Of a DNA stretch of 40,815 nucleotides, positions 31,980 through 39,659 are shown in pieces. The notes under the pieces are model-generated. The model saw only the letters and a list, made by a program, of their open reading frames with translations. It had not been told where the DNA came from and searched no databases. The stretch comes from Eubacteriaceae bacterium (GTDB lineage: Bacteria; Bacillota; Clostridia; Eubacteriales; Anaerofustaceae). Numbering within the stretch: the stretch's first letter is position 1; each line of letters starts with the position of its first letter. The translations under genes and the position numbers were made by a program. The stretch spans positions 1 through 40,815 of the forward strand of contig JAFXKY010000061.1 of NCBI GenBank assembly GCA_017531485.1. The letters are read 5' to 3'.

Positions 31980-33038
31980 TTAAAGGATAGCCTTTCCTTC
32001 TGCAACGAGTTTGTCGAAGTTCTTTCTTGATGCTTCGTAAATCTTTGCTTTAAGATCTTTCGGTCCGCCCATAACTTCAACGAGGCAACGGTTGTCAGCT
32101 CCGGGGCCTTCGATGAATTCCTTGATCCACTGATCAACTTCTTCATCTGTAGCGTTCGGGTCCATTGACATATGGATAGTGAAGATGAATTTATCGCCGT
32201 ACTGTTCTTTGAGTTTCTTCTTGTCGTTAAGCGGCTGTCCGCCCCAGCTGTCAAGACCTGCTTCGATGATCATGGGAACGAGGGGTTCAACGTATCCGCA
32301 GGAGTGAAGATCGAAGTACATTCCGAGGCTGTGTACGTGATCAGCGATCTCTTTTACGTACGGGAAGATCATTTCGCGGTATGTTTCGTTTGAGAAGAAC
32401 TGCGCTCTCTGTGAACCCCAGTCATCGTTGAAGTTTACAACATCCGGATTGAACCATTTTTTGAGGTTTGTATATGTCTTTTTGTGTACGTCTGTTACTG
32501 CACGGAAGAATCTGTGAACATCTTCCTGCTGTTCTTCGTCGATGAGTGCTACGACAGCGCCTTCGAAGTCCATGCATGCGATGAGTCTTTCAAAGAGGCA
32601 TCCCGGAACTGCGCAGGATACGGCTAAATCTTCGTCGAAGTTTTTCTTTGTTTCTTCAGCGCATTTTTCCCAGTCCCATGTGTCCGGATCAGGGATCGTC
32701 ACGCAGTTTTCCCAGTCAGAGATGTCTGTAACTTTCGGGTTGCCCGGTTTAACCATAGCGCCGCCTGCTTCCGGAACGAATACCCACTCGATTCCGTAAC
32801 CGTCAACACCGCCCTGCGGGCTTCTTGCCTGGTTTTCGGGGTCGCATGAAACCATGAACATATTTGTTTCGCCGAATGCGAACGGTGCCCACATCGGCGT
32901 TTTGCCTTCATAAAGTCTGAGAAGGTTTTCTCTCGGTGTGATCGGTGTTGACCAGATCGGTGCGGGAGGTCCGAAGAGCTGCGGAATGGATTTTTTCACT
33001 TCAAGTTCACTTGCATCGAATTTTTTATCAAGTCCCAT
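31980..33038 (-). CDS. UroD/MtaA-family methyltransferase-like protein, copy 1
   Basis: A 352-aa protein of the uroporphyrinogen decarboxylase superfamily. It is closer to corrinoid-dependent methyltransferases than to HemE: it lacks the HemE N-terminal arginine motif and has DLHSCGYVEPLVP (~245-257), resembling the H-x-C-G zinc/thiol site of MtaA/CmuA-type enzymes. Other blocks are MWAPFAFGETNMFMVSCDPE, TIPDPDTWDW, CLFERLIACMDFEGAVVALID and VVNFNDDWGSQRAQFFSNETY. No corrinoid protein is adjacent, so the methyl donor is unknown. RBS AAGGAG precedes ATG 33038; a TATAAT box is at 33086-33091. It is closely similar along its whole length to the gene at 33913-34968. Confidence 0.85.
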   Translation of the reverse strand: MGLDKKFDASELEVKKSIPQLFGPPAPIWSTPITPRENLLRLYEGKTPMWAPFAFGETNMFMVSCDPENQARSPQGGVDGYGIEWVFVPEAGGAMVKPGNPKVTDISDWENCVTIPDPDTWDWEKCAEETKKNFDEDLAVSCAVPGCLFERLIACMDFEGAVVALIDEEQQEDVHRFFRAVTDVHKKTYTNLKKWFNPDVVNFNDDWGSQRAQFFSNETYREMIFPYVKEIADHVHSLGMYFDLHSCGYVEPLVPMIIEAGLDSWGGQPLNDKKKLKEQYGDKFIFTIHMSMDPNATDEEVDQWIKEFIEGPGADNRCLVEVMGGPKDLKAKIYEASRKNFDKLVAEGKAIL

Positions 33039-33085
33039 AGTATTCTCCTTTGTGGTAGATAATTAAGTATTTTTACTTTATGTAT

Positions 33086-33091
33086 ATTATA
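33086..33091 (-). promoter_or_regulatory. Likely -10 box for UroD copy 1
   Basis: TATAAT on the minus strand, 48 bp before the ATG. No good -35 hexamer is found at 16-18 bp. The surrounding GATGATATAATA is the same as in the promoter of copy 2. Confidence 0.4.
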
Positions 33092-33179
33092 TCATCGGAA
33101 TTTTCAAAAAATAATATGTTTAAAATACGAAATCTCCCATTTTAAATATGTCTCTTTTGTGCGGAGTGTACTAAGTGGG

Positions 33180-33855
33180 AGAGCGCCGTGCATCCGTATT
33201 CTCTCCCCTACTTTTACATCTCACCCATCCCCCTGATGACTGCGTCATCTTTCCCCCTTAGGATAAGGGGGACGGACGCGGGCGGCTTTCCGCGATGGTG
33301 ACAGGGGGATGGGGCGTCAAAGCACCGTGCATCCGTCAAAATCTGCGGCAGGCTCCGATTCTGACTCCGCAGGTGCTCCTCCGCCCTGTTCCGCTGAAAT
33401 GGGATTTCAGCGGGTTTGGTTGGTGGAACACCCGTTTCTCCCTGACCCTGTGTATATCGCATCCCCCTTTATCCCCCTTATCCTAAGGGGGACGTCATCG
33501 AGCGCCTCTCGCGAAGATGACAGGGGGATGGGAGTCAGAGCACCCGTTCCGGAGTTGGTTCGTGAAACATCCGCATCTCACATACTTCTTCGGTCGGAAT
33601 CCCCCGTCGGCTTCGCCGACACCCCCTTTGGCTACGCATCCCAAAGGGGGCAAAAAACGTGCCTGCATCTGTAACACGTTCCCCATCGCCACCTGCAGAT
33701 TATCTCTCAGTATCTATGTACACACCCTTAAAGATCATCTCGCTCTTAAGGTATTCACTCATGTTCCGGAACATCCGTTTCTCCCGACATTTGTGCATAT
33801 AACCCATCCCCCTGATGACTGCGTCATCTTTCCCCCTTATCCTAAGGGGGACACA
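33180..33855. repeat. Modular intergenic repeat, cluster 4
   Basis: A mosaic parallel to cluster 3: GATGAC-TGC-GTCATC, palindrome, cassette with GCGATGGTGACAGG, core (33313-33387), hairpin CCGCTGAAAT-GGG-ATTTCAGCGG (33391-33413), TTGGTGGAACACCC module, palindrome, GTCATCGAGCGCC cassette, CGTCGGCTTCGCCGAC block, the CAAAAAACGTGCCTGCATCT module and AAAGATCATCTCGCTCTT. It then ends with another GATGAC-TGC-GTCATC and palindrome. No gene supported. Confidence 0.9.
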
Positions 33856-33884
33856 AAAAGAGCACCTGCCTGTGCAGATGCCCT
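33853..33884 (-). terminator. Terminator after the second UroD-family gene
   Basis: On the minus strand GGGCATCTGC-ACAG-GCAGGTGCTC (one wobble, one mismatch) is followed by TTTTTGTGT. It is 29 bp after the stop codon. Confidence 0.72.
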
Positions 33885-33912
33885 GTGGAGAATTATAATA
33901 CGAATCCGTTTA

Positions 33913-34968
33913 TCAGAGGATCGCTTTTCCTTCTTCAACGAGTCTGTCGAAGTTCTTTCTTGATGCGACGTAGATCTTTTCACGGAGTGCCGGCGGTCCC
34001 ATTACTTCAACGAGGCAACGGTTGTCTGCACCGATACCATTGATGAATTCTTCAACTACTGCATCCATCTGTTCTTCCGTAGCGTCCATGGGAAGGGCGA
34101 TGTTTGCTGTGAAGATGAACTGATCGCCGTACATCTGTTTTAATTTAAGTTTGTCATTGAGCGCCTGTCCGCCCCAGCTGTCGATGCCTGCTTTGATCAT
34201 AAGCGGAACGAGGGGTTCAGCGAATCCGCAGCAGTGAAGGTCGAAGTTCATTCCCATTGAGTGGATGTGATCGGCGATTTCTTTAACGTACGGAAGGATC
34301 ATTTCTTCATATGTTTCGTTTGAGAATGCCTGTGCCTTCTGTGTGCCCCAGTCATCGTTGAAGTTTACGATTTCCGGATCGAACCATTTCTTGAGGTTTG
34401 AGTAAGTTTTCTTGTGTACTTCCTTGACCTGTGTGAAGAATTCGTGTACAGCATCCTTGGAGTCTTCGTCGATGAGTGCAACTACGGCGTTGCCGTAATC
34501 CATGCACGCGATGAGTCTTTCGAAAAGGCATCCGTATGCAGCAACGTATGTGCAGAGGTCCGGATCAAGAGAATCTTTCTTTTCGTTGTAAAAACCTTCC
34601 CAGTCCCATGTGTCCGGATCGGGGATCGTCACGCAGTTTTTCCAGTCGTTGATGTCTTCGATGACGGGGTTGCCGGGTTTTACCATTGCGCCGCCTGCTG
34701 AGGGAACGAACTGCCACTCTACTCCGTAACCGTCTTTGCCGCCCTGGGGGCTTCTCGCCTGACTTTCGGGGTCGCAGCCGATCATGATCATGTTGTATTC
34801 ACCCATTGAAAACGGTGCCCACATCGGAGTTTTTCCGTTATAAAGACGAAGGGTGTTTTCTTTCGGTGTAATCGGTGTCGTCATAAGTTTTGTTACTGAT
34901 CCGAATAATCCGGGGATCTCTTTTCTTACCGTAAGTTCGGAAACATCAAATTTCTTGTCAAGTCCCAT
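33913..34968 (-). CDS. UroD/MtaA-family methyltransferase-like protein, copy 2
   Basis: A 351-aa paralogue of the neighbouring gene with the same start (MGLDKKFD) and the same end (EGKAIL). The putative zinc/thiol site reads DLHCCGFAEPLVP (~247-259), so a second cysteine replaces serine. Other conserved blocks are MWAPFSMGEYNMIMIGCDPE, TIPDPDTWDWEG, CLFERLIACMDYGNAVVALID and IVNFNDDWGTQKAQAFSNETY. Divergence is spread along the gene, as expected of an older duplication with altered substrate. Each copy has its own promoter and terminator. RBS AGGAG lies before ATG 34968. A methyl-transfer role is inferred from the family; a true heme-pathway UroD is unlikely. Confidence 0.85.
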   Translation of the reverse strand: MGLDKKFDVSELTVRKEIPGLFGSVTKLMTTPITPKENTLRLYNGKTPMWAPFSMGEYNMIMIGCDPESQARSPQGGKDGYGVEWQFVPSAGGAMVKPGNPVIEDINDWKNCVTIPDPDTWDWEGFYNEKKDSLDPDLCTYVAAYGCLFERLIACMDYGNAVVALIDEDSKDAVHEFFTQVKEVHKKTYSNLKKWFDPEIVNFNDDWGTQKAQAFSNETYEEMILPYVKEIADHIHSMGMNFDLHCCGFAEPLVPLMIKAGIDSWGGQALNDKLKLKQMYGDQFIFTANIALPMDATEEQMDAVVEEFINGIGADNRCLVEVMGPPALREKIYVASRKNFDRLVEEGKAIL

Positions 34969-35013
34969 GGTGTTCTCCTTTTGTATTGTCTATTCTGCCA
35001 AAATTGTAACATT

Positions 35014-35043
35014 ATTATATCATTTATGTTTTACATTTTACAA
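35014..35043 (-). promoter_or_regulatory. Promoter of UroD copy 2
   Basis: On the minus strand TTGTAA (35038-35043) and TATAAT (35014-35019) are 18 bp apart, 46 bp before the ATG. This fits sigma-A. Confidence 0.55.
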
Positions 35044-35137
35044 TCTGACTGAAATACAAAAATGAACCTTTTTTTATATGCGATTTTGTATCAGAAAAAC
35101 AATTGCAGTTATTCTCCGCAAAGGTAATTTTTCCGTA

Positions 35138-35167
35138 ACACTTTTTTTCGATACCCATATTATATGG
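35138..35167 (+). promoter_or_regulatory. Sigma-K-like promoter / palindrome before the small Cys-rich genes
   Basis: ACA (35138-35140), 15 bp, then CATATTATA (35156-35164). The latter fits the sigma-K -10 pattern CATAnnnTA. A perfect dyad CCATAT-T-ATATGG (35155-35167) overlaps it. The leader to the ATG at 35193 would be ~22 nt and includes CGGAGG. Spacing is 1 bp short of ideal. Confidence 0.35.
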
Positions 35168-35192
35168 CGTAAAAAGAAAACGGAGGTAACTT

Positions 35193-35345
35193 ATGTGCGA
35201 AATGTTTGGTAACTGCAGTTGCGACAGCCTTTTGATGTTTTTCCTTCTGCTTGTGGTTCTGTTTGACAATATGGGATTTTGTGATGACGATCCGGGAATG
35301 CTGCTTTTCTTCTTCCTCATTCTCATGATCATCGGAATGAACTGA
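35193..35345 (+). CDS. Tiny Cys-containing hydrophobic protein, 50 aa
   Basis: A 50-aa frame starting MCEMFGNCSCDSLLMFFLLL and ending MLLFFFLILMIIGMN. It has CGGAGG 7 nt before the ATG. Two hydrophobic stretches (13-24 and 36-48) flank an acidic centre (FDNMGFCDDDPG); four cysteines lie outside the membrane parts. It is the first of two similar small genes (7-bp gap). The design resembles very small spore-associated membrane or coat proteins of Firmicutes (YjcZ-like in style), but no family match is claimed. Confidence 0.68.
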   Translation: MCEMFGNCSCDSLLMFFLLLVVLFDNMGFCDDDPGMLLFFFLILMIIGMN

Positions 35346-35352
35346 GGTGGCT

Positions 35353-35553
35353 ATGCTGAACAATATTTTCGGAAACGACTGCGATAACTCCCTTCTCATC
35401 CTCATCTTCCTTATCTTCATCCTCGGCGGATGCGGCGGAAATGACTGCAACTCAGGCTGCGGCGGCGGATGCGGCGGAGGTTTCGGCGGTGGTGACTGCG
35501 GCGGCATCCTCATCATCATCCTTCTCTTCCTGCTCTTGGGCGGCGACTGCTGA
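35353..35553 (+). CDS. Tiny Gly/Cys-rich hydrophobic protein, 66 aa
   Basis: The ATG at 35353 is chosen, since GAGGTGG is correctly spaced; a GTG lies two codons earlier. A 66-aa protein: MLNNIFGNDCDNSLLILIFLIFILGG, then a segment of Gly/Cys repeats (CGG, CNSGCGGGCGGGFGGGDCGG) between two hydrophobic ends, finishing LLFLLLGGDC. Eight or more cysteines in 66 residues suggest metal binding or disulfide cross-linking, as in spore coats. Follows the 50-aa gene directly. Function unknown. Confidence 0.7.
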   Translation: MLNNIFGNDCDNSLLILIFLIFILGGCGGNDCNSGCGGGCGGGFGGGDCGGILIIILLFLLLGGDC

Positions 35554-35559
35554 AATTAA

Positions 35560-35582
35560 GGAGTGCGCTATCTGCGTACTCC
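35560..35582 (+). terminator. Hairpin after the small Cys-rich genes
   Basis: GGAGTGCGC/GCGTACTCC with a 5-nt loop (one wobble pair) lies 6 bp after the stop. There is no T tract, so it may be an mRNA stabiliser or weak terminator. Confidence 0.4.
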
Positions 35583-35668
35583 GGTACATAATTAAATAAC
35601 GCAAATCCTTCGTTTTCTTTATTAAAAGGCGCATCTGCCGTAATGTGCCGGATCATGAAAGGAGCAAG

Positions 35669-36226
35669 ATGCAAAATATTTCTCTTAACATACCGCCGAA
35701 AACAGCACTTCTGGCGGCAAGCTTCGGAATGATATATCTTTATGCGGAAAATCTTCACGCTCCGCAGATCGCTTCCTGCGAAACTTCCGTCCACAGTTCG
35801 CCGAAAGACATCTTTTCACGAATAAAACATATCATCACCGCCGACGATTTTGTGGCACTCCGCGCGCTTTATAAGATAAAGAGCGCAATAAACGACGTGT
35901 TTTCGTCGGATTTTGGCGAATGTCACTGCGAGATCAGCCCGAAAAAAATGGAGGAGCTGTTCTGCCCCGTCATGGACAGAAATGACAAAAACAAATTTCT
36001 CGCCTTCACCGGAGCGCTTTCAAAAATGAGTTCCCTCGCCGACGGCTTTTCGTCGCTGTCGTCCCTCGGCGGAAACGGCGGCATCGGGGGTATGTTTTCC
36101 GACATTTTCAACAATAAAAATGTGACGGACAGGGCTGTTGACGCGGAGTATGACGTTTCGGATGAAAAAGATGATGACGAAGAATATGAGGAGATACTCA
36201 GCCTGATAAAAGGAATGCGGGAATAA
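35669..36226 (+). CDS. Unknown 185-aa protein with acidic C-terminus
   Basis: The ATG at 35669 (MQNISLNIPPKTALLAASFGMIYLYAENLH) has AAAGGAG 5 nt upstream; a frame opening 8 codons earlier lacks one. A weak hydrophobic N-terminal stretch is followed by helices (FVALRALYKIKSAINDVF; KKMEELFCPVMDRNDKNKFLAFTGALSKMSSL). A glycine-rich link (SSLGGNGGIGGMFSDIF) and a very acidic tail (SDEKDDDEEYEEIL) complete it. No family recognised. It lies on the same strand and downstream of the two tiny Cys-rich genes, so a sporulation link is possible but unproven. Confidence 0.75.
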   Translation: MQNISLNIPPKTALLAASFGMIYLYAENLHAPQIASCETSVHSSPKDIFSRIKHIITADDFVALRALYKIKSAINDVFSSDFGECHCEISPKKMEELFCPVMDRNDKNKFLAFTGALSKMSSLADGFSSLSSLGGNGGIGGMFSDIFNNKNVTDRAVDAEYDVSDEKDDDEEYEEILSLIKGMRE

Positions 36227-36566
36227 TTTTCCAAAAAAGTAAGAATGCCTTGTCCGGCAATCAAGGCATCCTAAGCAAATATATTATTTAAAAGGAGAAT
36301 TGTAACCGATCGAGTCTGTGGTAAATCAAACGGTGCATTTACCTCTCAATCGATTCTGTGGATAGTATACTAGCGGAAGATGACTTTGTCAAGGCTTTTT
36401 TAACACTTTTTTACACTTTTTGCAACATTTTACGCCTTATTTTTTCTTATGTGGTCAAAATGCATGGGAGTAGGTGTATTATTCAAAATTTCACTCAAAT
36501 TTGTATTATATATTCAAAAACATTATTCAAAATCTTATCCTGACGTATTAAAATTACACGATTCAA
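36227..36566. other. AT-rich intergenic region with two structured spots
   Basis: ATGCCTTG/CAAGGCAT (36245-36252 and 36262-36269) forms an 8-bp hairpin just after the 185-aa gene. At 36309-36321 and 36349-36361 a 13-bp word (ATCGAGTCTGTGG and ATCGATTCTGTGG) is directly repeated, and between the copies GGTAAAT/ATTTACC makes a 7-bp stem (36320-36343). The remainder is AT-rich. The 61-codon frame at 36358-36543 has no ribosome site and is not called. Confidence 0.5.
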
Positions 36567-36595
36567 ATGACAAGAGCGTGAAACTGTGGTATGAT
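36567..36595 (+). promoter_or_regulatory. Promoter of the DUF523 gene
   Basis: ATGACA (36567-36572), 17-bp spacer and TATGAT (36590-36595) each match sigma-A boxes at five of six positions. The ATG is 20 bp downstream, with AAGGAA. Confidence 0.55.
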
Positions 36596-36615
36596 AATAA
36601 AAAAAGGAATTTATT

Positions 36616-37059
36616 ATGTCAGACGAAAAAAATATCTATGCCGTCAGCGCCTGCCTTCTCGGCGAGAACTGTAAATACAACGGCTCGAACAATAAAAACG
36701 ACAAAGTCATTGAATTTCTCCGTGGCAAGGAATATATCACCATCTGCCCGGAAATGTCAGGGGGACTTCCCTGCCCGAGGGACCCTTCCGAGATCGTAAT
36801 CACCGGCGGCATCAGAAAAGTCATGTCAAAGACCGGTGCGGACGTGACGGAAAATTTCCGCCTTGGCGCAGAATATGAATTGAACAGAGCCATGAAAAAA
36901 GGCTGCACCCATGCCATACTCAAATCACGCAGTCCGTCCTGCGGCATCGGCAGGGTATACGACGGGACGTTTTCAGGAACTGTCACCGACGGACACGGCA
37001 TCTCCGCGGAAATGTTCATAAACTCCGGGATAGAGTGCGTGACGGAAGAGGATCTGTAA
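36616..37059 (+). CDS. DUF523 (YbbK-like) protein
   Basis: A 147-aa protein, full length for DUF523. The N-terminus has AVSACLLGENCKYNG (C-x6-C-x-Y-x-G), followed by ICPEMSGGLPCPRDPSEI and the conserved LKSRSPSCGIGRVYDGTFSGT near residues 100-120. The invariant cysteines suggest an iron-sulfur or metal site, and DUF523 also occurs as a domain in thiouridine-desulfidase (TudS) proteins. That makes a sulfur-related role plausible. RBS AAGGAA precedes the ATG. It stands alone with its own promoter. Confidence 0.88.
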   Translation: MSDEKNIYAVSACLLGENCKYNGSNNKNDKVIEFLRGKEYITICPEMSGGLPCPRDPSEIVITGGIRKVMSKTGADVTENFRLGAEYELNRAMKKGCTHAILKSRSPSCGIGRVYDGTFSGTVTDGHGISAEMFINSGIECVTEEDL

Positions 37060-37195
37060 AAGAAATATAACATCTCCTTTTTTAAAGATCCCTCCATCTT
37101 CACTCCCGCCCGCCTCCCCGCCACCCGCAGCGCACTCCGCGCACCTGCGGACGGCGCGAGGATACATACAAATCAACGACAGCGAAAGAAAAATT

Positions 37196-37867
37196 ATGCA
37201 GAACCATACATCAATAATCCTCCGTTCCACCCTCTTCAAAGGCATCCCGGAAAGCGAACTTCCGGAACTTTTGGAGTACCTCGGAGCATACACGAAAAAA
37301 TACAACAAAGGCGAATATATCTACCACGCAGGTGAAAACATCACCCGCTGCGGCATCATCCTGTCGGGAAAACTGCAGGCGCAGAATATTTCCTATGACG
37401 GCAATGTGAACGTAAGTGCCGTGCATGATACTTCCGACGTGTTCGGGGATATACTCATGAGCTCGGAAGCCGCGCAGAGCCCTGTGGATGTGGTTGCACT
37501 GAGTGACGCGTATATTCTCTTCATTCCCTTCGCAAGAATCATGCTTGACTGCGGAATCGGCGGAATTTACCGGCTCAGAATGAACCTTCTCGGCGAGATC
37601 TCGGAAAAATATTTCTCCCTGAGAAAAAAGATCACCTACCTCAGCGCACAGACCCTGCGGGAAAAGATCATTCTGTTTCTTCTGGACAAGCAGGAACACG
37701 CAGGGAAAAGTGAGTTCACAGTAAACGTGACCCGCGAACAGATGGCAGGCATCATCGGCTCTAACCGAAGTGCCCTTTCGAGGGAACTTTCACGCATGCG
37801 CGACGAAGGACTCATAGATTTCGACAAAAACCGATTTACGATCCTCAGCCTTGAAGATATCCGCTGA
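37196..37867 (+). CDS. Crp/Fnr-family transcription regulator
   Basis: A 223-aa regulator. The cyclic-nucleotide-binding-like beta barrel (residues ~10-125) contains YNKGEYIYHAGENITRCGIILSGKLQA and DVFGDILMSSEAA. A dimerisation helix (~128-150) is followed by a winged helix-turn-helix: VTREQMAGIIGSNRSALSRELSRMRDEGLIDFD (~175-207). No N-terminal Fnr cysteines, so it is unlikely to be an iron-sulfur oxygen sensor. The effector is unknown. It lies 136 bp after the DUF523 gene behind a GC-rich gap; the ribosome site is weak (GAAAGAAA). Confidence 0.9.
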   Translation: MQNHTSIILRSTLFKGIPESELPELLEYLGAYTKKYNKGEYIYHAGENITRCGIILSGKLQAQNISYDGNVNVSAVHDTSDVFGDILMSSEAAQSPVDVVALSDAYILFIPFARIMLDCGIGGIYRLRMNLLGEISEKYFSLRKKITYLSAQTLREKIILFLLDKQEHAGKSEFTVNVTREQMAGIIGSNRSALSRELSRMRDEGLIDFDKNRFTILSLEDIR

Positions 37868-37877
37868 TAATTCTTAC

Positions 37878-37898
37878 GACCCTGAACGGGTCTTTTTT
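37878..37898 (+). terminator. Terminator of the Crp/Fnr gene
   Basis: GACCC-TGAAC-GGGTC followed by six T residues, 11 bp after the stop. Confidence 0.85.
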
Positions 37899-38021
37899 AT
37901 TTGATCCTGCCTTTATTTTCCGTTTCATATTAAAATATGCATCTTTTTTGTGTCGTTTTCTTTACTTTGAATACCATGCTTGTTACAATTTTGTTACAAC
38001 TACACAAAGGAGCATATAAAC

Positions 38022-38636
38022 ATGAACAGAAAACTTATATATCGCATGAGTGCGATACTGTCGGCGGTGTATGTATATCTCATTATAAGCCTTGCACCGA
38101 TGAGGACTGCAGAAGAGGTTGATTTCTCGTCGGTGTCAGACGCAGCACAGTTCAGTGTCATCGCAAATATCAGGAATGTGACTTCCGATGCGATGAAAAA
38201 AGCCGATGAGGCGAAGAGCGTTAAAAATGAAGCAGGCAGTTCCGTCAAGAGTACCGCACCGAAAGAGCCTGCCAAGGATAATAAGCCGCAAAAGCCTGCG
38301 GGTGACAAGCCGGATAAGGACGACAGTAAGGGCAGAAAGATGACGGTTACGGCGACGGCATACTGCGGATGTTACGAATGCAACGGCAAATGGACGGGAT
38401 ATCCCGCTGCAGACGGCTCCCCTCTTCGGAGCTACCACACCATCGCCGCGGACGAGTCCATTCCGTTCGGCACGAAGGTGTACATACCATACTTTTCGTC
38501 GGCGCCCAACGGCGGACATTTCGAAGTGGAAGACCGCGGAAGCGCCATCAAAGGTTCGCGTATAGACATATATTTCGACTCACATGACGAGGCTCTGTCG
38601 TTCGGAATGAGGGAACTGACCATATATGTGGGCTGA
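38022..38636 (+). CDS. 3D-domain cell-wall-active protein (YabE/YocH-like C-terminus)
   Basis: Start set at the ATG at 38022 (MNRKLIYRM) because AAAGGAG lies just upstream; a frame opening 14 codons earlier has no site. A 204-aa protein. A membrane anchor or signal (AILSAVYVYLIISLAP), then a Lys/Ala/Pro-rich spacer (~60-105). The C-terminal 3D domain runs MTVTATAYCGCYECNG ... HTIAADESIPFGTKVYIP ... FEVEDRGSAIKGSRIDIYF, with the three aspartates (EDRG, IDIY, DSHDEA) typical of PF06725. The family is the lytic-transglycosylase-like fold that cuts peptidoglycan. The paired word TTGTTACAA/TTGTTACAA lies just upstream (37980-38000). Secreted or anchored wall enzyme. Confidence 0.88.
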   Translation: MNRKLIYRMSAILSAVYVYLIISLAPMRTAEEVDFSSVSDAAQFSVIANIRNVTSDAMKKADEAKSVKNEAGSSVKSTAPKEPAKDNKPQKPAGDKPDKDDSKGRKMTVTATAYCGCYECNGKWTGYPAADGSPLRSYHTIAADESIPFGTKVYIPYFSSAPNGGHFEVEDRGSAIKGSRIDIYFDSHDEALSFGMRELTIYVG

Positions 38637-39659
38637 TCACTCCACGATGATGTGGCGAAGGCGCGAGAGGGCGAAGTCCTTCAGATAAGGATATTTTTCA
38701 TAGGCGACGTTCTCCGCGCCGACCCAGGGGAGATAACCGAGATTTTCCGTATATCGCTGAGCTTCGGGGCTTTGCAGATAACGCATGAATCGGAGTATCT
38801 CCCTGTTTTTGGCTTCATCATGGGAATCTTTCGCGGCGTAGGAATAAATTTCCGATACGTACACACATTTTTCGCGATCCGACGATGAAGGAATGAGGTG
38901 AATTTCATAATCCGGAATGTCTTCACCTCGCATCTGCCGCCTGAGAAGCGGTTTTACATCCTTCAGACTTCCGAAGAATACGCCACAGTCTTCGTTAAAA
39001 AATGCGGAGATATCGCCTTTTGTCAGCATATCGCAAAGGGGCGGGAAATATGAATTATATTTTTCGACGCTAAATATACCAACAACATTTTCACGAGCAT
39101 ATACGGCTTTCACACTATTTTCATTCATATATTCCCAAAGTTCTTCCATGCTCCATCCGGCGACATTCTCTCCTTGCGCAAGGTCGCTTTTTATGACCAT
39201 AACATAAATATCATACCACAAAGGGACGATGACCCTGCCGGAGTGATACGGCGCAGGCAGTTCCGGATGATCCGAATCAAGGGATGCGGTGAAATCTTCA
39301 TTTTTCATGACATCCGACGAATCAAGGCCGTCGCGGTAACAGATAATGTCGGCGTAACCGGCGGCGTATGTATAGCTTTCGTCCTCCGTCACGCTGTTTA
39401 TCTTCCGGAGCCGGACAAACGCGCCCGACTGCTCTGTTGAATACTCTTCGCAGATGGTTTCGATGACGGAATATCCGTTTCCGAGGATGGTGGGATTTTT
39501 CACGTCATAAAGGCTTATGATTCCACTGAATGCGTCGTTTTCCGCAATATCCTGAGGCTCATGGATGACGCCCGTCATATACCGACAGAGTAAAACGACC
39601 ATAATTCCGAGCAGTGCCCTGAGGACATTTGCGTGCATTTTCGAATCATTTTTCTTCAC
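38637..39659 (-). CDS. Membrane-anchored extracellular solute-binding-like protein
   Basis: A 340-aa protein that starts with GTG at 39659, supported by AAGGA 6 nt upstream; the start lies 14 nt inside the spoIIID end. An uncleaved-looking N-terminal membrane segment (VLRALLGIMVVLLCRYMTGV) has no lipobox. The periplasmic-binding fold includes GYADIICYRDGL, IVPLWYDIYVMVIKSDLAQ, WSMEELWEYMNEN and the ending AKNREILRFMRYLQSPEAQRYTENLGYLPWVG, typical of ABC-transporter SBPs (family 1). No permease or ATPase is adjacent. Coupling to SpoIIID suggests expression in the mother cell, perhaps as a sensor or structural protein, not for transport. Confidence 0.8.
   Translation of the reverse strand: MKKNDSKMHANVLRALLGIMVVLLCRYMTGVIHEPQDIAENDAFSGIISLYDVKNPTILGNGYSVIETICEEYSTEQSGAFVRLRKINSVTEDESYTYAAGYADIICYRDGLDSSDVMKNEDFTASLDSDHPELPAPYHSGRVIVPLWYDIYVMVIKSDLAQGENVAGWSMEELWEYMNENSVKAVYARENVVGIFSVEKYNSYFPPLCDMLTKGDISAFFNEDCGVFFGSLKDVKPLLRRQMRGEDIPDYEIHLIPSSSDREKCVYVSEIYSYAAKDSHDEAKNREILRFMRYLQSPEAQRYTENLGYLPWVGAENVAYEKYPYLKDFALSRLRHIIVE

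Noticed and set aside
31980-34968. HemE (heme-pathway uroporphyrinogen decarboxylase) for the two UroD-family genes
   Set aside because: The HemE N-terminal motif is absent, an H-x-C-G thiol site is present, and there are no heme genes nearby.
36309-36361. CRISPR array
   Set aside because: Only two imperfect 13-bp repeats with one 27-bp gap that itself forms a hairpin; no cas genes.
36358-36543. A 61-codon plus-strand frame
   Set aside because: No ribosome site, AT-rich, and it starts inside the direct-repeat structure.
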